NCBI GenBank assembly: GCA_015229095.1
Contig: JADGCE010000063.1
Location: 1 to 14,673 of the forward strand
DNA length: 14,673 nucleotides
Origin: Magnetococcales bacterium
GTDB taxonomy: Bacteria > Pseudomonadota > Magnetococcia > Magnetococcales > Magnetaquicoccaceae
Direction: 5' to 3'
Positions 1 through 7,595 of this stretch are shown in pieces. The notes under the pieces were generated by a model. That model searched no databases and had not been told where the DNA came from. It saw only the letters and a list, made by a program, of their open reading frames with translations. How positions within the stretch are numbered: the stretch's first letter is position 1; each line of letters begins with the position of its first letter. The position numbers were made by a program, and so were the translations under genes.

Positions 1-1238
1 TCCATCGCCGCCAACCGCTCCTGCAACGGCGGATGGCTGTAATGCAGCATGACATAGAGAGGATGGGGCATCCAATTGGTCAAATTTTCCTTGGCCAGGC
101 CTTGCAACGCGGAGATCAAGGCGGCGGGTTCCGGTGCCGTCTCCAGGGCAAAGCGGTCGGCTTCCAGCTCAAATTGCCGGGAAAGTTTTTTGAACAGCAG
201 TCCGATAAAAAGGTCAAGCGGCCCGATGACCAGGCCAAAAAAGAGCAACCCCGCATACAGGGGCATCCCCTCCATGAAAAAGCCCTGATACAATCCCGGC
301 CAGGCCAGCATCAGCGACAACAAATAAAAGAGAATACCCGTGTGCAACATGCCCAATAACAGCGTCTTGGCCATATGGTGCTTCCGGGCATGACCCACCT
401 CATGGGCCAGAATGGCCACCAGTTCGGCAACTGTGTGCTGTTGAAGCAGGGTGTCAAAAAGGGCAATGCGCCGGTTTTTGCCAAAACCGGTGACAAAGGC
501 GTTGGCCTTGCTGGAACGGCGGGAACCATCCATCGCAAAAATTTGCCCCACCGGAAAATTCACGGAATGGGCATAGGCCAAAATCGCCCGCCGGGCCTCA
601 CCATCCTCCAGGGGGGAAAAGCGGTTGAACAACGGCAGGATCCAACGGGGAATCAGCAGTTGCATCAGCAGGCTGAAGAGGGTGACCCCCAGCCAGCCAT
701 AGAGCCAGGCCCAGGCGCCGGCCTGGTTGAAAAAAGAGAGCAGCATGCCCAGCACCGCCCCCCCCAAAACCAGGGCCAACAGGGCCATCTTCAGTTGATC
801 GGCCACAAAAGTTTTCCAGGTCGTGCGATTGAAGCCAAACCGCGCTTCCAGAACAAAGGTGTGATAAATCGTAAAAGGAAGGTTGATCCCGTAGGAGAGC
901 AGCATCACAAGGCCCAGATAAGCCAATCCGCTGCCCAGTTCGCCCAACTGCCAGGCGGCCACCCAGCGATCCAACCCCCCGAACCCCCCGGCAAACCAAA
1001 AGATCAGCAACAGCAGCAACCCGGTGGTCGATTCCCACAGAGCCAACCGGTGGCGGGCACGGGTATAGTGTTGGGTTTTTTCCCAAACCCCGGCCTCCAC
1101 CCAACGCGCCAGCAGGCCGGGCAAGGGGTTTTGCACCCGTTTGCCATCCAGAACCAGGGCAACGCTCTCCAAGGCGTGGCCAGCCACCAGCAGAGCCGCA
1201 AACAGCAGAGCCATTCCGTTCCATTCCGGGACACTCAT
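1..1238 (-). CDS. M48 family membrane zinc metallopeptidase (Ste24/CAAX prenyl protease 1-like), C-terminus cut by window edge
   Basis: The predicted product is a multi-pass inner-membrane zinc endopeptidase of family M48, the Ste24/CAAX protease type. The visible 412 residues contain the zinc motif HEVGH at residues 279-283. The third ligand lies in FELEAD at about residues 356-361, followed by the late HYSHPP motif near the C-terminus. Several hydrophobic segments flank the catalytic domain: near residues 5-22, 65-85, 100-120, 150-190, and two after HEVGH. Family members are about 410-420 residues long, so only a few C-terminal residues are missing. The ATG at 1238 is supported by an AGG eight bases upstream that overlaps the stop codon of the preceding oxidoreductase gene. 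The gap between the two genes is 9 bp, so the genes are probably translationally coupled. In bacteria such proteases act in membrane protein quality control; the natural substrate here is unknown. Confidence 0.9.
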   Translation of the reverse strand, partial: MSVPEWNGMALLFAALLVAGHALESVALVLDGKRVQNPLPGLLARWVEAGVWEKTQHYTRARHRLALWESTTGLLLLLIFWFAGGFGGLDRWVAAWQLGELGSGLAYLGLVMLLSYGINLPFTIYHTFVLEARFGFNRTTWKTFVADQLKMALLALVLGGAVLGMLLSFFNQAGAWAWLYGWLGVTLFSLLMQLLIPRWILPLFNRFSPLEDGEARRAILAYAHSVNFPVGQIFAMDGSRRSSKANAFVTGFGKNRRIALFDTLLQQHTVAELVAILAHEVGHARKHHMAKTLLLGMLHTGILFYLLSLMLAWPGLYQGFFMEGMPLYAGLLFFGLVIGPLDLFIGLLFKKLSRQFELEADRFALETAPEPAALISALQGLAKENLTNWMPHPLYVMLHYSHPPLQERLAAM

Positions 1239-1247
1239 GAGCCAAAC

Positions 1248-2612
1248 CTATCGACGAAAGAGATGGACCAGCCAGGCCCGAAATGTGGCTGAAAGCAGGT
1301 GGAAAAAAAAGGAAGGTTGCAGGGCTCGCAGAAAGATCTCCCGATAACTGGCACTGCCGGTAAAGGTGTCCCATAACACCCGACTCATCCGCCGCTCTCC
1401 TCCGGCGAGGGACTGCTCCTCCCGCACCATGCGCACCATGCCCCGCCGCAAAAAGTTCCACTCCTGGTAAAAGAGGGTAATCCAGAAGATCAGGCGACCG
1501 ATACGGTTGTCCGTGGCGATACGCTGGATCACCGGTTGATAGTGCTTCTGAAAATCGGTCGCGGCAATGCCAAAAAAGAGGGCCGTGACGGCACAGGCCT
1601 TGGCGGTCACATAGGCCGCGCCAATACCATCCTTGTACAAACGGGTGACGGCAGCATCCCCCACCAAAGCCACCCGGTCGGCAAAGGGGTGGGTGGCCGG
1701 CCCCAGGTTGAGCTTGGGCCCACACTGGCAGGTCTGCCCCTGCCCCATGTCACACTCTTTGCTGGGTGCTGCCCATTGCCAATCCGCCGGCAGGCAGGAG
1801 CGCACCTCCGGCATGGCCATGAACCGCTGGACCAACTCCTTGTCAATCGCCTCTCCCAACAGGCAGACGGTGACATATTCCACTTTCGGGATGAGGGCGG
1901 CAAACTTGAGACGGGGAATATCCAACAGAAAAATATGCAGGGAGCTGCCCATATAGTGCTGAATGTTTTCGGCACCCAGATAAATTTCCGCAAGAAACCC
2001 CTTGCTGACCGGGGGGGGTTCAAACGCAAAGCCCAGGTCGGCAAATTTTTTCAGCGTCGGTGAGTTGACCCCCACGGCCCCCACCAGAAAATCATAACTC
2101 TGCTGGTATCCCCCCCGGCCAATCACGGTGGGCAGGCCCGCCTCCCAACTCAGATCCGTGATCCGCATGGGGATCACACGGGCCCCCTTCTGGCGCGCCT
2201 GTTCCAGCAAAAAATGGTCAAAACTTTCCCAACCCTGTGCACCTACAGGTTTTCTCGGCCCTCCACCCCGGTAGACGGCGGCAATCCGCACCTCATCCAC
2301 CGGGGCGGGAATCGTCACGGTGGGCAGGCCAGAGGTATGCAACACATAGGAACTGATGCCATTCTGTACCACCAGGGAGGATGGGAGGGGAAAACCCTCG
2401 GCGGCCAATGTTTGGATCAGGGATTCGGAAACCACCCCGGCGCACATGTTGCAGCCGACGGGTCCATATTGGGTAAAATCGCGGGGTTCATAAATATCCA
2501 CGCTCAGGGGCAGGCCCAACCGTTCCGCCAACTCCAGCAGAAAAAACCCGCTCATGGCCCCCGATGGACCACCACCGACGATGCCGATACGGCTGTTGGC
2601 CGATAACCGCAT
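1248..2612 (-). CDS. FAD/NAD(P)-dependent oxidoreductase, geranylgeranyl-reductase-like
   Basis: This 454-residue flavoprotein has an N-terminal dinucleotide-binding motif (GIVGGGPSG, residues 10-18). The second FAD-contacting motif is GDAAVTRLYKDGIGAA at about 317-332. The overall plan resembles the geranylgeranyl reductase / monooxygenase-like superfamily, but the substrate cannot be read from sequence. Two cysteine groups stand out: C54 and C57 (GCNMCAG), and C286, C294 and C296 (CDMGQGQTCQC). The C-terminal 80 residues contain two strongly hydrophobic or amphipathic stretches (about 373-395 and 425-452), which suggests membrane association. The start at 2612 has a GAGG eight bases upstream. 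It lies 36 bp after the CNB/GGDEF gene and 9 bp before the M48 protease gene, in the same direction. A lipid or isoprenoid substrate is plausible from fold and context but is only inference. Confidence 0.85.
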   Translation of the reverse strand: MRLSANSRIGIVGGGPSGAMSGFFLLELAERLGLPLSVDIYEPRDFTQYGPVGCNMCAGVVSESLIQTLAAEGFPLPSSLVVQNGISSYVLHTSGLPTVTIPAPVDEVRIAAVYRGGGPRKPVGAQGWESFDHFLLEQARQKGARVIPMRITDLSWEAGLPTVIGRGGYQQSYDFLVGAVGVNSPTLKKFADLGFAFEPPPVSKGFLAEIYLGAENIQHYMGSSLHIFLLDIPRLKFAALIPKVEYVTVCLLGEAIDKELVQRFMAMPEVRSCLPADWQWAAPSKECDMGQGQTCQCGPKLNLGPATHPFADRVALVGDAAVTRLYKDGIGAAYVTAKACAVTALFFGIAATDFQKHYQPVIQRIATDNRIGRLIFWITLFYQEWNFLRRGMVRMVREEQSLAGGERRMSRVLWDTFTGSASYREIFLRALQPSFFFHLLSATFRAWLVHLFRR

Positions 2613-2648
2613 GCTTTTTACCTCGTTGTCAGCATGCCCATGGGGCGA

Positions 2649-3524
2649 TTATGGGCGGGGGGGAGAGGCCAACTGGATCTGATTGCCCGTCCGCTTGCTG
2701 GCGGTCAACGCACGGTGAGCCGCCTTGTGCAACTGGGCAGAACTGACAAAGTCCGGATAACAGGCGATACCGCAACTGAAGGTGGCCAGGATATCCGGGT
2801 GTTCCAGGTTGCCCCACAGTGTGACAAAGGAGCGTCTGACCTTTTCCAACACCCGCACCGCCGCCTGGCCATCGGTTTCATACAGCAACAGGCCAAATTG
2901 ATCATCACCAAAGCGACCCGCCACATCCTGACGGCGCAACACCCCGCGCAGGGTCCGACCCAGGGAGGCCAGCAGATCCTCGCCGACCTCCGCTCCAAAC
3001 TGGGCCTGCAGGGTGCTGAATCGATCGATGTCAATGATGGCAAACGACAGGGCCTGCCACAAACGTTTGGCCCGGCTCAACTCCCTCTCCACCAGCGCGA
3101 CCAGGTCAATATAACTGACAAAGCCGCTCACATCCTGACTGCGTATCTCCTTGTCGAAATAGCCCCGCATCAGAAGATGATCCTGATCATAAATTCTGTG
3201 CGCCATCTGGCGGATCATGCGGAAGGCCAGCGAAGGATCCTGATGCAGACGGCTCAGAAAGGCTTTTTCATCCAGGGTCAAGACCCAGGTATCCTGGAGT
3301 GCCCGCGCGGTCGCAAAGCGCGCCTTCTCCACAAAGAGGGAAACCTCGCCAAAAACATCCCCATCGTGAAAGATGGCCAGGGACTTGAAGCCATAATCCG
3401 ACTCGACGACCAGCTCCACCTCGCCCTTCTGGACCACATACATACAGGTCGCCGGATCTCCCTGTTGGAAGATGGTTTTGCCCTTCTGAAACAGCTTTCC
3501 CAGTTCTCTGTTCATCGCGTTCAA
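2649..3524 (-). CDS. Cyclic nucleotide-binding domain plus degenerate GGDEF domain protein
   Basis: This soluble signalling protein of 291 residues has no membrane segment. Residues about 8-115 form a CRP-type cyclic nucleotide-binding domain with a recognisable phosphate cassette (FGEVSLF to RFATARA, about 58-75). A linker to about 145 leads into a GGDEF domain (about 150-285) with the metal-site stretch AIIDIDRF (162-169) and a late SKRTGNQI motif. The signature motif reads GDDQF (206-210) instead of GG(D/E)EF, so the second glycine and the glutamate are both replaced. The inhibitory-site RxxD is intact (R197-D200). Diguanylate cyclase activity is therefore doubtful, and a role as nucleotide-binding receptor is plausible. 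The start is uncertain: the open frame begins at TTG 3524, with AAGG four bases upstream, while ATG 3515 is 13 bases from the same AAGG. The gene follows glnB after 42-51 bp, with a weak 5-bp stem (3542-3560) in the gap. Confidence 0.88.
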   Translation of the reverse strand: MNAMNRELGKLFQKGKTIFQQGDPATCMYVVQKGEVELVVESDYGFKSLAIFHDGDVFGEVSLFVEKARFATARALQDTWVLTLDEKAFLSRLHQDPSLAFRMIRQMAHRIYDQDHLLMRGYFDKEIRSQDVSGFVSYIDLVALVERELSRAKRLWQALSFAIIDIDRFSTLQAQFGAEVGEDLLASLGRTLRGVLRRQDVAGRFGDDQFGLLLYETDGQAAVRVLEKVRRSFVTLWGNLEHPDILATFSCGIACYPDFVSSAQLHKAAHRALTASKRTGNQIQLASPPRP

Positions 3525-3566
3525 ACGGCCTTGTCGCAGAGGCGGGCCACAACCACCCGCTGCCTG

Positions 3567-3905
3567 CTACAGGGCATTGATATCCCGCTCTCCGGTGCGA
3601 ATGCGGACAACACCTTCGACGTTGGTGATAAAAATTTTGCCATCACCGATCCGACCGGTGCGGGCAGCCTGTTCGATCGCCTTGACCGCGCGTTCCACCA
3701 GATCGTCGGGCAACACCACCTCCACCTTCAACTTGGGCAAAAAATCCACCACATATTCTGCACCCCGGTAGAGTTCCGTATGGCCCTTCTGGCGACCGAA
3801 GCCCCGCACCTCAGAGACGGTAATACCCTGAATACCCACCTCGGCCAGGGCCTCTTTCACATCGTCCAACTTGAACGGTTTGATAATGGCCTCGATTTTT
3901 TTCAT
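3567..3905 (-). CDS. glnB: Nitrogen regulatory protein PII (GlnB-type)
   Basis: This 112-residue PII signal protein has the standard family length. The trimer of such proteins senses ATP/ADP and 2-oxoglutarate, and in Proteobacteria it is uridylylated at Tyr51 under nitrogen limitation. It then controls glutamine synthetase adenylylation, NtrB or other partners. The sequence shows an intact T-loop with GAEYVVDF, placing the target tyrosine at residue 51. It also shows the B-loop RTGRIGDGK (82-90) and the C-loop RIRTGERD (101-108). Asp54 favours GlnB over GlnK. The start at 3905 has GGAGG about 11 bases upstream. The gene lies 39 bp after cimA and before the CNB/GGDEF gene. No glnA or amtB is next to it, so it may be co-transcribed with amino acid biosynthesis genes. 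No sigma-54 promoter was recognised in the gap. Confidence 0.97.
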   Translation of the reverse strand: MKKIEAIIKPFKLDDVKEALAEVGIQGITVSEVRGFGRQKGHTELYRGAEYVVDFLPKLKVEVVLPDDLVERAVKAIEQAARTGRIGDGKIFITNVEGVVRIRTGERDINAL

Positions 3906-3944
3906 CAGCTCAGCAACCTCCCATCAAATGGCGACAATCTTAAC

Positions 3945-5576
3945 TTATCTCTCCTGGACAGGGGAGACGCCGTCCTTGTACAACTTGAAACGCACCGCAT
4001 CGATGATGGCATCATAGGATGCGGCGGTAATATGATCCGAAACGCCCACCGTTCCCCAATTGTGTTGGCTATCCTGCCACTCTGTCAATACCCGGACTTT
4101 GGCATTGGTCCCGTTACCGCTCAAAATACGCACTTTGTAATCCTGCAGGTGCATATCGCTGATTTGGGGATAACATCCCTCCAGGGCGCGGCAGAGGGCG
4201 ACATGCAGGGCGTCCACCGGTCCGGCCCCCTCGCCCACCAGGTGGATCAGGCGGTCGCCCACCCACAATTTGACCGTCGCCTCGGCTCCCATGGCACAGA
4301 GGGCGTTGACGCCGCCCCGGCGTTCGTCGATCACCCGAAAGCCCTCCAACCGAAAATAGTCGGGCAGTTTGTCAAAGGCCGCCAGGGCACGCAACTCAAA
4401 GGAGGCTTCGGCGCCGGAAAACTGAAAGCCGCGATGCTCCAACTCTTTGAGTTCATCCAGCAGCGTTTGCAGGCGGGGATCCTGGGGGTCCAACTCTCCC
4501 AGGCCCAACTGGGCGAGCTTGAAAAGCAGGGTGCTGCGCCCGGACTGTTCCGAAACCAATATCCGCTGCTGATTGCCCACCCGTTCAGGCTGAATATGCT
4601 CATAGGTCAAGGTATTTTTCAACACCGCCGAGACATGGATCCCCCCCTTGTGGGCAAAGGCCGAAGAGCCGACAAACGGCTGATTTTTTTGCGGCAGCCG
4701 ATTGGCAATTTCATCCACAAAACGGCTCAGGCCTGTCAACTGGCGCAACTGCTGGGGGGAAACGGCGGTGGTTTTGCCCATTTTGAGCAGCAGGGTGGGG
4801 AGCACGGAGACCAGATTGGCATTGCCACAGCGCTCCCCGATGCCGTTGATGGTGCCCTGGACATGATTGACCCCCGCTGCCACCGCCGCCAGGGTGTTGG
4901 CCACCGCCAACTCCCCGTCGTTGTGGCAATGAATACCCAGCGAAGCGATACCCTTTTCCTGGGCAAAGAGGGCCACCCGCCGGGTGATCTCCGCCACCTC
5001 TGGAACCAGGCAACCGCCATTGGTATCACAGAGGACCAAGGCATCGGCACCCGCCTCATGGGCGGTTTGCAAAACCTGCAGGGCATAGTGGCTGTCGGCC
5101 TTGTAGCCATCAAAAAAATGCTCCGCATCAAAAAAGAGCGTATCGACCCGCGCTTTCAGATAGCGGATGGAGTCGGCGATCATCTCCAGATTTTCCGACA
5201 AGGGAATACCCAGGGCGGTGGTGACATGCAGGGTCCAGGTTTTGCCGAACAGGGTGACGGCGGCGGCCTCGGTGCGCAACAGCCCGGCCAGCACCCCATC
5301 CTCTTCTACTTTTGTTTTGGGACGTTTGGTCGAGCCGAAAGCGACCACCCGGCTGTGGGAGAGGGTATGCCGTTTGATCTCCTGAAAAAAGGCATCGTCG
5401 GTGGGATTGGCACCCGGCCATCCCCCCTCGATATAATCGATGCCCAGGGCATCCAGACGCCGGGCGATCCGCACCTTGTCCACAACGGAGAAGAGGATAT
5501 CCTCGCTCTGGGAACCGTCCCGCAGCGTGGTATCATAGAGAACCACCGACTCAGGCGATGACACGGTCCCCGGCAT
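3945..5576 (-). CDS. cimA: (R)-citramalate synthase
   Basis: This enzyme condenses pyruvate with acetyl-CoA to (R)-citramalate, the first step of the threonine-independent route to 2-oxobutyrate and isoleucine. The catalytic TIM barrel begins with VVLYDTTLRDGSQ (residues 11-23). It carries the metal-binding HCHND at 216-220 and the NGIGERCGNANL stretch after it. The C-terminal part, about 395-540, looks like the LeuA-type allosteric domain used for feedback inhibition by isoleucine. The order of motifs and the length (543 residues) fit CimA rather than 2-isopropylmalate or homocitrate synthase. ATG 5576 overlaps the 3' end of lysC by 26 bp. The only Shine-Dalgarno-like AAGGA abuts that ATG, so GTG 5564 (spacing about 10) is an equally plausible start. 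Overlap with lysC means coupled expression. An in-frame extension to 5636 is unlikely because it runs further into lysC. Confidence 0.95.
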   Translation of the reverse strand: MPGTVSSPESVVLYDTTLRDGSQSEDILFSVVDKVRIARRLDALGIDYIEGGWPGANPTDDAFFQEIKRHTLSHSRVVAFGSTKRPKTKVEEDGVLAGLLRTEAAAVTLFGKTWTLHVTTALGIPLSENLEMIADSIRYLKARVDTLFFDAEHFFDGYKADSHYALQVLQTAHEAGADALVLCDTNGGCLVPEVAEITRRVALFAQEKGIASLGIHCHNDGELAVANTLAAVAAGVNHVQGTINGIGERCGNANLVSVLPTLLLKMGKTTAVSPQQLRQLTGLSRFVDEIANRLPQKNQPFVGSSAFAHKGGIHVSAVLKNTLTYEHIQPERVGNQQRILVSEQSGRSTLLFKLAQLGLGELDPQDPRLQTLLDELKELEHRGFQFSGAEASFELRALAAFDKLPDYFRLEGFRVIDERRGGVNALCAMGAEATVKLWVGDRLIHLVGEGAGPVDALHVALCRALEGCYPQISDMHLQDYKVRILSGNGTNAKVRVLTEWQDSQHNWGTVGVSDHITAASYDAIIDAVRFKLYKDGVSPVQER

Positions 5577-6789
5577 CCTTATCCAGCTCAAAGGCATCGT
5601 GGAGGGTACGCACGGCCAGCTCCATATATTTTTCATCCAGGATGACAGAAATCTTGATTTCCGACGTAGAGATCATCTGAATATTGATACCATCGGCCGC
5701 CAATGCCTTGAACATCCGCTGCGCCACACCGGTATGGGAGCGCATACCCACCCCGACGGCTGAAACCTTGGCAATGGCGCGGTTGCCCCGCAACTCCTTG
5801 GCTCCAATCTGTTTGACCGGAACCGCCAGGACATCCATGGCCGCCTGATAGTCACCCCTGGGCACCGTAAAGGTCAGGTCGGTCTCCCCGCTGGCCGAAA
5901 CATTTTGAATGATCATATCCACGTTGATGGTGGCCTCTGCCAGGGCGCCGAAAATAGTGGCGGCCACACCGGGCCGGTCTGGCACCCCAAGGACGGTGAT
6001 TTTTGCCTCATCCCGATTGTGGGTAATGGCGGATACAACTACTTTTTCCATGAGCTCATCTTCCTCTGTCAGCAAGGTTCCCTCTCCCTCTTCCAGTGAG
6101 GAGAGGACACGCAGCGGCACTTTATATTTTTTGGCCAGCTCCACCGAACGGGTCTGCAACACTTTGGCACCCAGAGAGGCCATCTCCAACATCTCGTCGT
6201 AGGAGATGCGGGCCAAACGACGGGCGGAGGAGACAATACGAGGGTCGCTGGTATAAACGCCGTCCACATCCGTATAAATGTCACAATAGTCCGCCTGCAG
6301 GGCGGCTGCCAACGCCACAGCCGAGGTGTCGGACCCCCCCCGACCCAAGGTGGTGACGTTACCCGCCTCATCAACGCCTTGAAAGCCGGCGATGATCACG
6401 ATATAGCCCTGTTCCAGATCCTCACGGATGCGAAACCCCTCCACCTCCTGAATGCGGGCCTTGGAGTAGACGGAATCGGTCAAAAAGCGCACCTGCCAAC
6501 CCAGGTAGGAACGGGCCCGAAAGCCCATGGCCTCGATGGCAATGGCCAGCAGACCGATGGAAACCTGCTCGCCTGCCGCCACCACCACATCATATTCCCG
6601 TTTGTTGTAGCGACTGGAGAGCGCTTCCACCAGGGCCACCAGGCGGTTGGTCTCCCCCGCCATGGCGGAGACAGTGACCACAACCTGATGCCCGGCCTGT
6701 TGGGCCGCCACGGCCCGGGCTGCCACGGCACGAATCCGTTCGATACTGCCGACGGAGGTACCCCCAAATTTTTGTACAATGAGGCTCAC
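5551..6789 (-). CDS. lysC: Aspartate kinase (aspartokinase)
   Basis: This enzyme phosphorylates L-aspartate, the entry to lysine, threonine, methionine and diaminopimelate synthesis. The 412-residue product has the kinase motifs KFGGTS (7-12), GRGGSDTSA (149-157) and DVDGVYTSDPR (174-184). Two ACT domains follow (about 264-330 and 343-405) for feedback control. Length and layout match the monofunctional, single-subunit type. The start chosen is GTG 6789: its product begins directly at the conserved SLIVQKFGG, and GGAG lies 10 bases upstream. The open frame continues 37 codons further up without a conserved sequence. A candidate sigma-70 promoter at 6927-6956 would give a leader of about 130 nt. 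The 3' end overlaps cimA. Confidence 0.97.
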   Translation of the reverse strand: MSLIVQKFGGTSVGSIERIRAVAARAVAAQQAGHQVVVTVSAMAGETNRLVALVEALSSRYNKREYDVVVAAGEQVSIGLLAIAIEAMGFRARSYLGWQVRFLTDSVYSKARIQEVEGFRIREDLEQGYIVIIAGFQGVDEAGNVTTLGRGGSDTSAVALAAALQADYCDIYTDVDGVYTSDPRIVSSARRLARISYDEMLEMASLGAKVLQTRSVELAKKYKVPLRVLSSLEEGEGTLLTEEDELMEKVVVSAITHNRDEAKITVLGVPDRPGVAATIFGALAEATINVDMIIQNVSASGETDLTFTVPRGDYQAAMDVLAVPVKQIGAKELRGNRAIAKVSAVGVGMRSHTGVAQRMFKALAADGINIQMISTSEIKISVILDEKYMELAVRTLHDAFELDKDAGDRVIA

Positions 6790-6927
6790 GTGTGATTGAC
6801 TCCACCCTGCATGCCATGGACCGGGCTTGATGAGGCGGATTTGCCTCTCGCGGACACGCCCGGCACAACGGGCCGGTTTATTGCCATCCCCCTGCACCAC
6901 ACAGGGGATCGTGGCAAGGATATTTTT
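6790..6927 (-). promoter_or_regulatory. Structured 5' leader of lysC
   Basis: This is the 138-bp gap between the methyltransferase gene and lysC. Read on the minus strand it contains a long bulged stem-loop (6883-6915; GCCA and ATCCCCTG arms pairing with CAGGGGGAT and TGGC). A second stem made of CCGGC/GCCGG arms follows, and then a short perfect GAGGC...GCCTC hairpin. All lie before the GGAG ribosome-binding site of lysC. If transcription starts near 6920, the first stem-loop sits almost at the 5' end of the mRNA. A role in mRNA stability or attenuation is inference. It does not match the lysine riboswitch core by eye. Confidence 0.4.
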
Positions 6928-6956
6928 TTATAAAACAAAGGTCTGCGCACTGTCAG
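6927..6956 (-). promoter_or_regulatory. Candidate sigma-70 promoter for lysC operon
   Basis: On the minus strand, CTGACA (6951-6956; five of six bases of the -35 consensus) is followed by an 18-bp spacer and TATAAA (6927-6932; five of six bases of the -10 consensus). It lies over the last codons and stop codon of the upstream methyltransferase gene and points at lysC. Start of transcription would be expected near 6920. The match is the best promoter seen in the window, but no experiment supports it here. Confidence 0.55.
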
Positions 6957-7572
6957 ATGTCAGCAGTGCAAACGCGGTGGTCTCAAACAGGGTGGTGGTT
7001 GTCCGCTCCCTGCTGCCCTGGATGCGCAGGGCGTGCATGACGGGAGAATCGGCGGCACCGACGATGGCCACCAGACGACCCTGCTCCTTCAGTTGGGCAA
7101 ACAGCGTCTCCGGAATCGCATCCACCGAACCGCAGAGCAGCAGGCCGTCAAACGGTGCCTCCCCGGACCAGCCTGACTCCAGCGGGCCACACAGCCACCG
7201 AACGGTGGCGGCCTGTGTCAACCCCCTGCCCTGCTCCACCAGGCTCTCTTCCTTCTCCAGGGCAAACACTTCAGCCCCCAACCGGGCCAGCAGGGCCGCT
7301 TCATAGCCGCAGCCGGCCCCCACCACCAGAATCTTCTGGCCGGCCGTCACCTCCAGGGCCTGCATCAATCGGCCGATTTGCAACGGTTTCAGGGAGCGGC
7401 GTCCGGCATGGATCGGCAGCGCATGGTCCGAGTAGGCAAACTCCCGATGGGTTGCCACCACAAAGGGCTCCCTGGGCAGCGCGAGCATCGCGTCCAGAAG
7501 AGCGACATCGCTCACCCCATTGGGCGTGAGCTGAGATTTGACCATGTTGGTGCGCGCCAAAGAAAAGTCCAT
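6928..7572 (-). CDS. Protein-L-isoaspartate O-methyltransferase-like SAM-dependent methyltransferase
   Basis: The 214-residue Rossmann methyltransferase has the SAM-binding motif I VVGAGCGY at 83-90, followed by an acidic residue after the next strand (ALE, 104-106). It resembles the short PCMT family common in Alphaproteobacteria, starting with a typical MDFSLARTNMVKSQL. Classical PCMT repairs isoaspartyl residues in aged proteins. The active-site region here (RSLKP, 59-63, in place of the usual ISxP) is only partly conserved, so substrate and activity are uncertain. The start at 7572 is chosen over ATG 7578 because AGGGGA is five to six bases from the former and touches the latter. The gene lies 23 bp downstream of murU in the same direction and probably closes that operon. 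Its last codons contain the lysC promoter candidate. Confidence 0.85.
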   Translation of the reverse strand: MDFSLARTNMVKSQLTPNGVSDVALLDAMLALPREPFVVATHREFAYSDHALPIHAGRRSLKPLQIGRLMQALEVTAGQKILVVGAGCGYEAALLARLGAEVFALEKEESLVEQGRGLTQAATVRWLCGPLESGWSGEAPFDGLLLCGSVDAIPETLFAQLKEQGRLVAIVGAADSPVMHALRIQGSRERTTTTLFETTAFALLTSDSAQTFVL

Positions 7573-7595
7573 GAACATCCCCTTTAATGTATCGA

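Noticed and set aside
375..1292. Plus-strand open frame of 305 codons
   Set aside because: Antisense to the M48 protease gene; low-complexity Gln/Pro/Gly-rich translation typical of a shadow frame.
598..1725. Minus-strand open frame of 375 codons
   Set aside because: It overlaps the oxidoreductase and M48 genes in a different frame. Both of those carry intact conserved motifs.
2634..5561. Very long plus-strand open frame (975 codons)
   Set aside because: It lies antisense to cimA, glnB and the CNB/GGDEF gene, all with clear family motifs. Its translation shows no domain-like pattern and it spans three genes and their gaps. It is a product of codon bias.
6790..6900. 37-codon N-terminal extension of aspartate kinase
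   Set aside because: The conserved protein starts at SLIVQKFGG right after GTG 6789, which has its own GGAG. The extension has no conserved-looking sequence.
6790..6927. Lysine riboswitch before lysC
   Set aside because: The leader is shorter than the usual riboswitch and no core motif was recognised by eye.
6883..6930. Intrinsic terminator after the methyltransferase gene
   Set aside because: The hairpin is followed by a T-run only on the plus strand. In the direction of the genes (minus) no T-run follows it. A weak plus-strand terminator is possible, but there is no plus-strand gene for it to serve.
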